The translations under genes were made by a program, and so were the position numbers. DNA of 6,975 bases from assembly GCA_964356705.1 (NCBI GenBank), contig CAYHIN010000039.1, positions 1 through 6,975 of the forward strand, read 5' to 3'. This DNA comes from CAYHIN01 sp964356705. Its GTDB lineage: Bacteria; Patescibacteriota; Microgenomatia; CAZETR01; Amesbacteraceae. The first letter of the stretch is position 1. Each line of letters starts with the position of its first letter. The notes beneath the pieces were generated by a model. The model had not been told where the DNA came from and made no database searches. It saw nothing but the letters and a program-made list of their open reading frames with translations. Of this stretch, positions 6,725 through 6,975 are shown piece after piece.

Positions 6725-6731
6725 TTATGAA
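6696..6731 (-). promoter_or_regulatory. Probable sigma70-like promoter for the 6695 methyltransferase-glycosyltransferase unit
   Basis: On the minus strand TTCATA (6731-6726, four of six to TTGACA), a 17-base spacer and TACAAT (6708-6703, five of six) point to a start at 6696, one base before ATG 6695. A leaderless transcript is therefore likely. The -35 covers the start codon of the divergent gene at 6727. Confidence 0.55.
6703..6717. repeat. Perfect inverted repeat formed by two opposed -10 boxes
   Basis: ATTGTA-CAT-TACAAT is a perfect 6-base inverted repeat around a three-base centre. Each arm is the -10 hexamer TACAAT of one of the two divergent promoters. It may simply be the symmetry of paired promoters. 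It could also serve as an operator for a dimeric regulator, but nothing else in the sequence shows that. Confidence 0.7.
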
Positions 6732-6975
6732 CACTCTCATGTTGTCTTGGCGAGGACCTGGACACCCCCATTTTGGCGGCGCGGAAATTAATACGATGGA
6801 AAATGCAGTTGCCTGGAGCAAAGCTGGTCACCGAGTAGTGTGGTTTACATCAGAATTTCCAGGGGGGAAAGCTCAAGAAATAGTAAACGGCGTACTGGTG
6901 ATCAGAAGGGGTTCAAAAAATTTGGGAGTTCATATCGCGGCTTTTATGTGGTACTTGTTTGAGAAACATTTAAAA
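6727..6975 (+). CDS. GT4-family glycosyltransferase, N-terminal part only (continues past window)
   Basis: Eighty-three codons are open from ATG 6727 to the window end with no stop. The start LMLSWRGPGHPHFGGAE (4-20) contains the FGGAE glycine-rich loop of GT4 enzymes. It is followed by the helix ENAVAWSKAGHRVVWFTS, matching the 'l-a-x-x-G-H-e-V-x-v-x-T' pattern of the N-terminal Rossmann domain. VNGVLVIRRG fits the next strand pair. The catalytic C-terminal domain lies outside the window, so whether the gene is intact cannot be judged. ATG 6739 (residue 5) is an alternative start, but the promoter geometry favours 6727. No Shine-Dalgarno is visible and the leader would be about three bases. 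It is divergent from the methyltransferase at 6695. Confidence 0.82.
   Translation, partial: MNTLMLSWRGPGHPHFGGAEINTMENAVAWSKAGHRVVWFTSEFPGGKAQEIVNGVLVIRRGSKNLGVHIAAFMWYLFEKHLK

Noticed and set aside
1..6975. Possible recoding of TGA as glycine or tryptophan.
   Set aside because: TGA ends three complete genes at sensible family lengths (4747, 4714 and 5868), no essential motif requires reading through it, and TGG is used normally for tryptophan.

Overview
The window is a densely packed stretch of a bacterial surface-glycan (exopolysaccharide, capsule or cell-wall glycan) locus. It holds seven protein genes. Two run off the window edges: a multispanning membrane protein on the left and a glycosyltransferase N-terminus on the right. 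Between them lie three complete GT4/GT-B type glycosyltransferases and two class I SAM-dependent methyltransferases. I see no tRNA, rRNA, CRISPR array, transposase or phage gene. No gene-free stretch exceeds about 31 bases.

Layout. Positions 1-1855 (minus strand): partial polytopic membrane protein of YfhO / GT-C / AftD-like architecture. Positions 1883-4747 (plus strand): a three-gene overlapping operon of GT4 glycosyltransferase, TuaH-like glycosyltransferase and methyltransferase. Positions 4714-6695 (minus strand): a two-gene unit of methyltransferase then glycosyltransferase, coupled by an ATGA overlap and converging on the plus operon with a 34-base tail-to-tail coding overlap. From 6727 (plus strand): another GT4 glycosyltransferase, cut by the window end.

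The most striking feature is the pair of divergent gene junctions (1856-1882 and 6696-6726). Each is about 30 bases and contains back-to-back sigma70-like -10 elements placed so that transcription should begin 0-3 bases before each start codon. At 6703-6717 the two -10 boxes (TACAAT on each strand) form a perfect inverted repeat around a 3-base centre. No Shine-Dalgarno sequence precedes any of these four start codons, so the first genes of these units are probably translated from leaderless or nearly leaderless mRNAs. Downstream genes are reached by overlap.

Organism (inference): moderately AT-rich, very compact DNA with overlapping genes, many small GT4/methyltransferase genes and a YfhO/AftD-like membrane protein. 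This resembles Candidate Phyla Radiation (Patescibacteria), perhaps a Microgenomates-like lineage, but no phylogenetic marker gene is present. TGA is a genuine stop for three of the five complete genes, which argues against lineages where UGA encodes glycine (Gracilibacteria/SR1).

Working together (inference): cytosolic glycosyltransferases 1883, 2893, 4714 and 6727 would add successive sugars to a lipid-linked glycan. The methyltransferases could O- or N-methylate sugars or cap chains, and the membrane protein at the left could transfer sugars outside the membrane.
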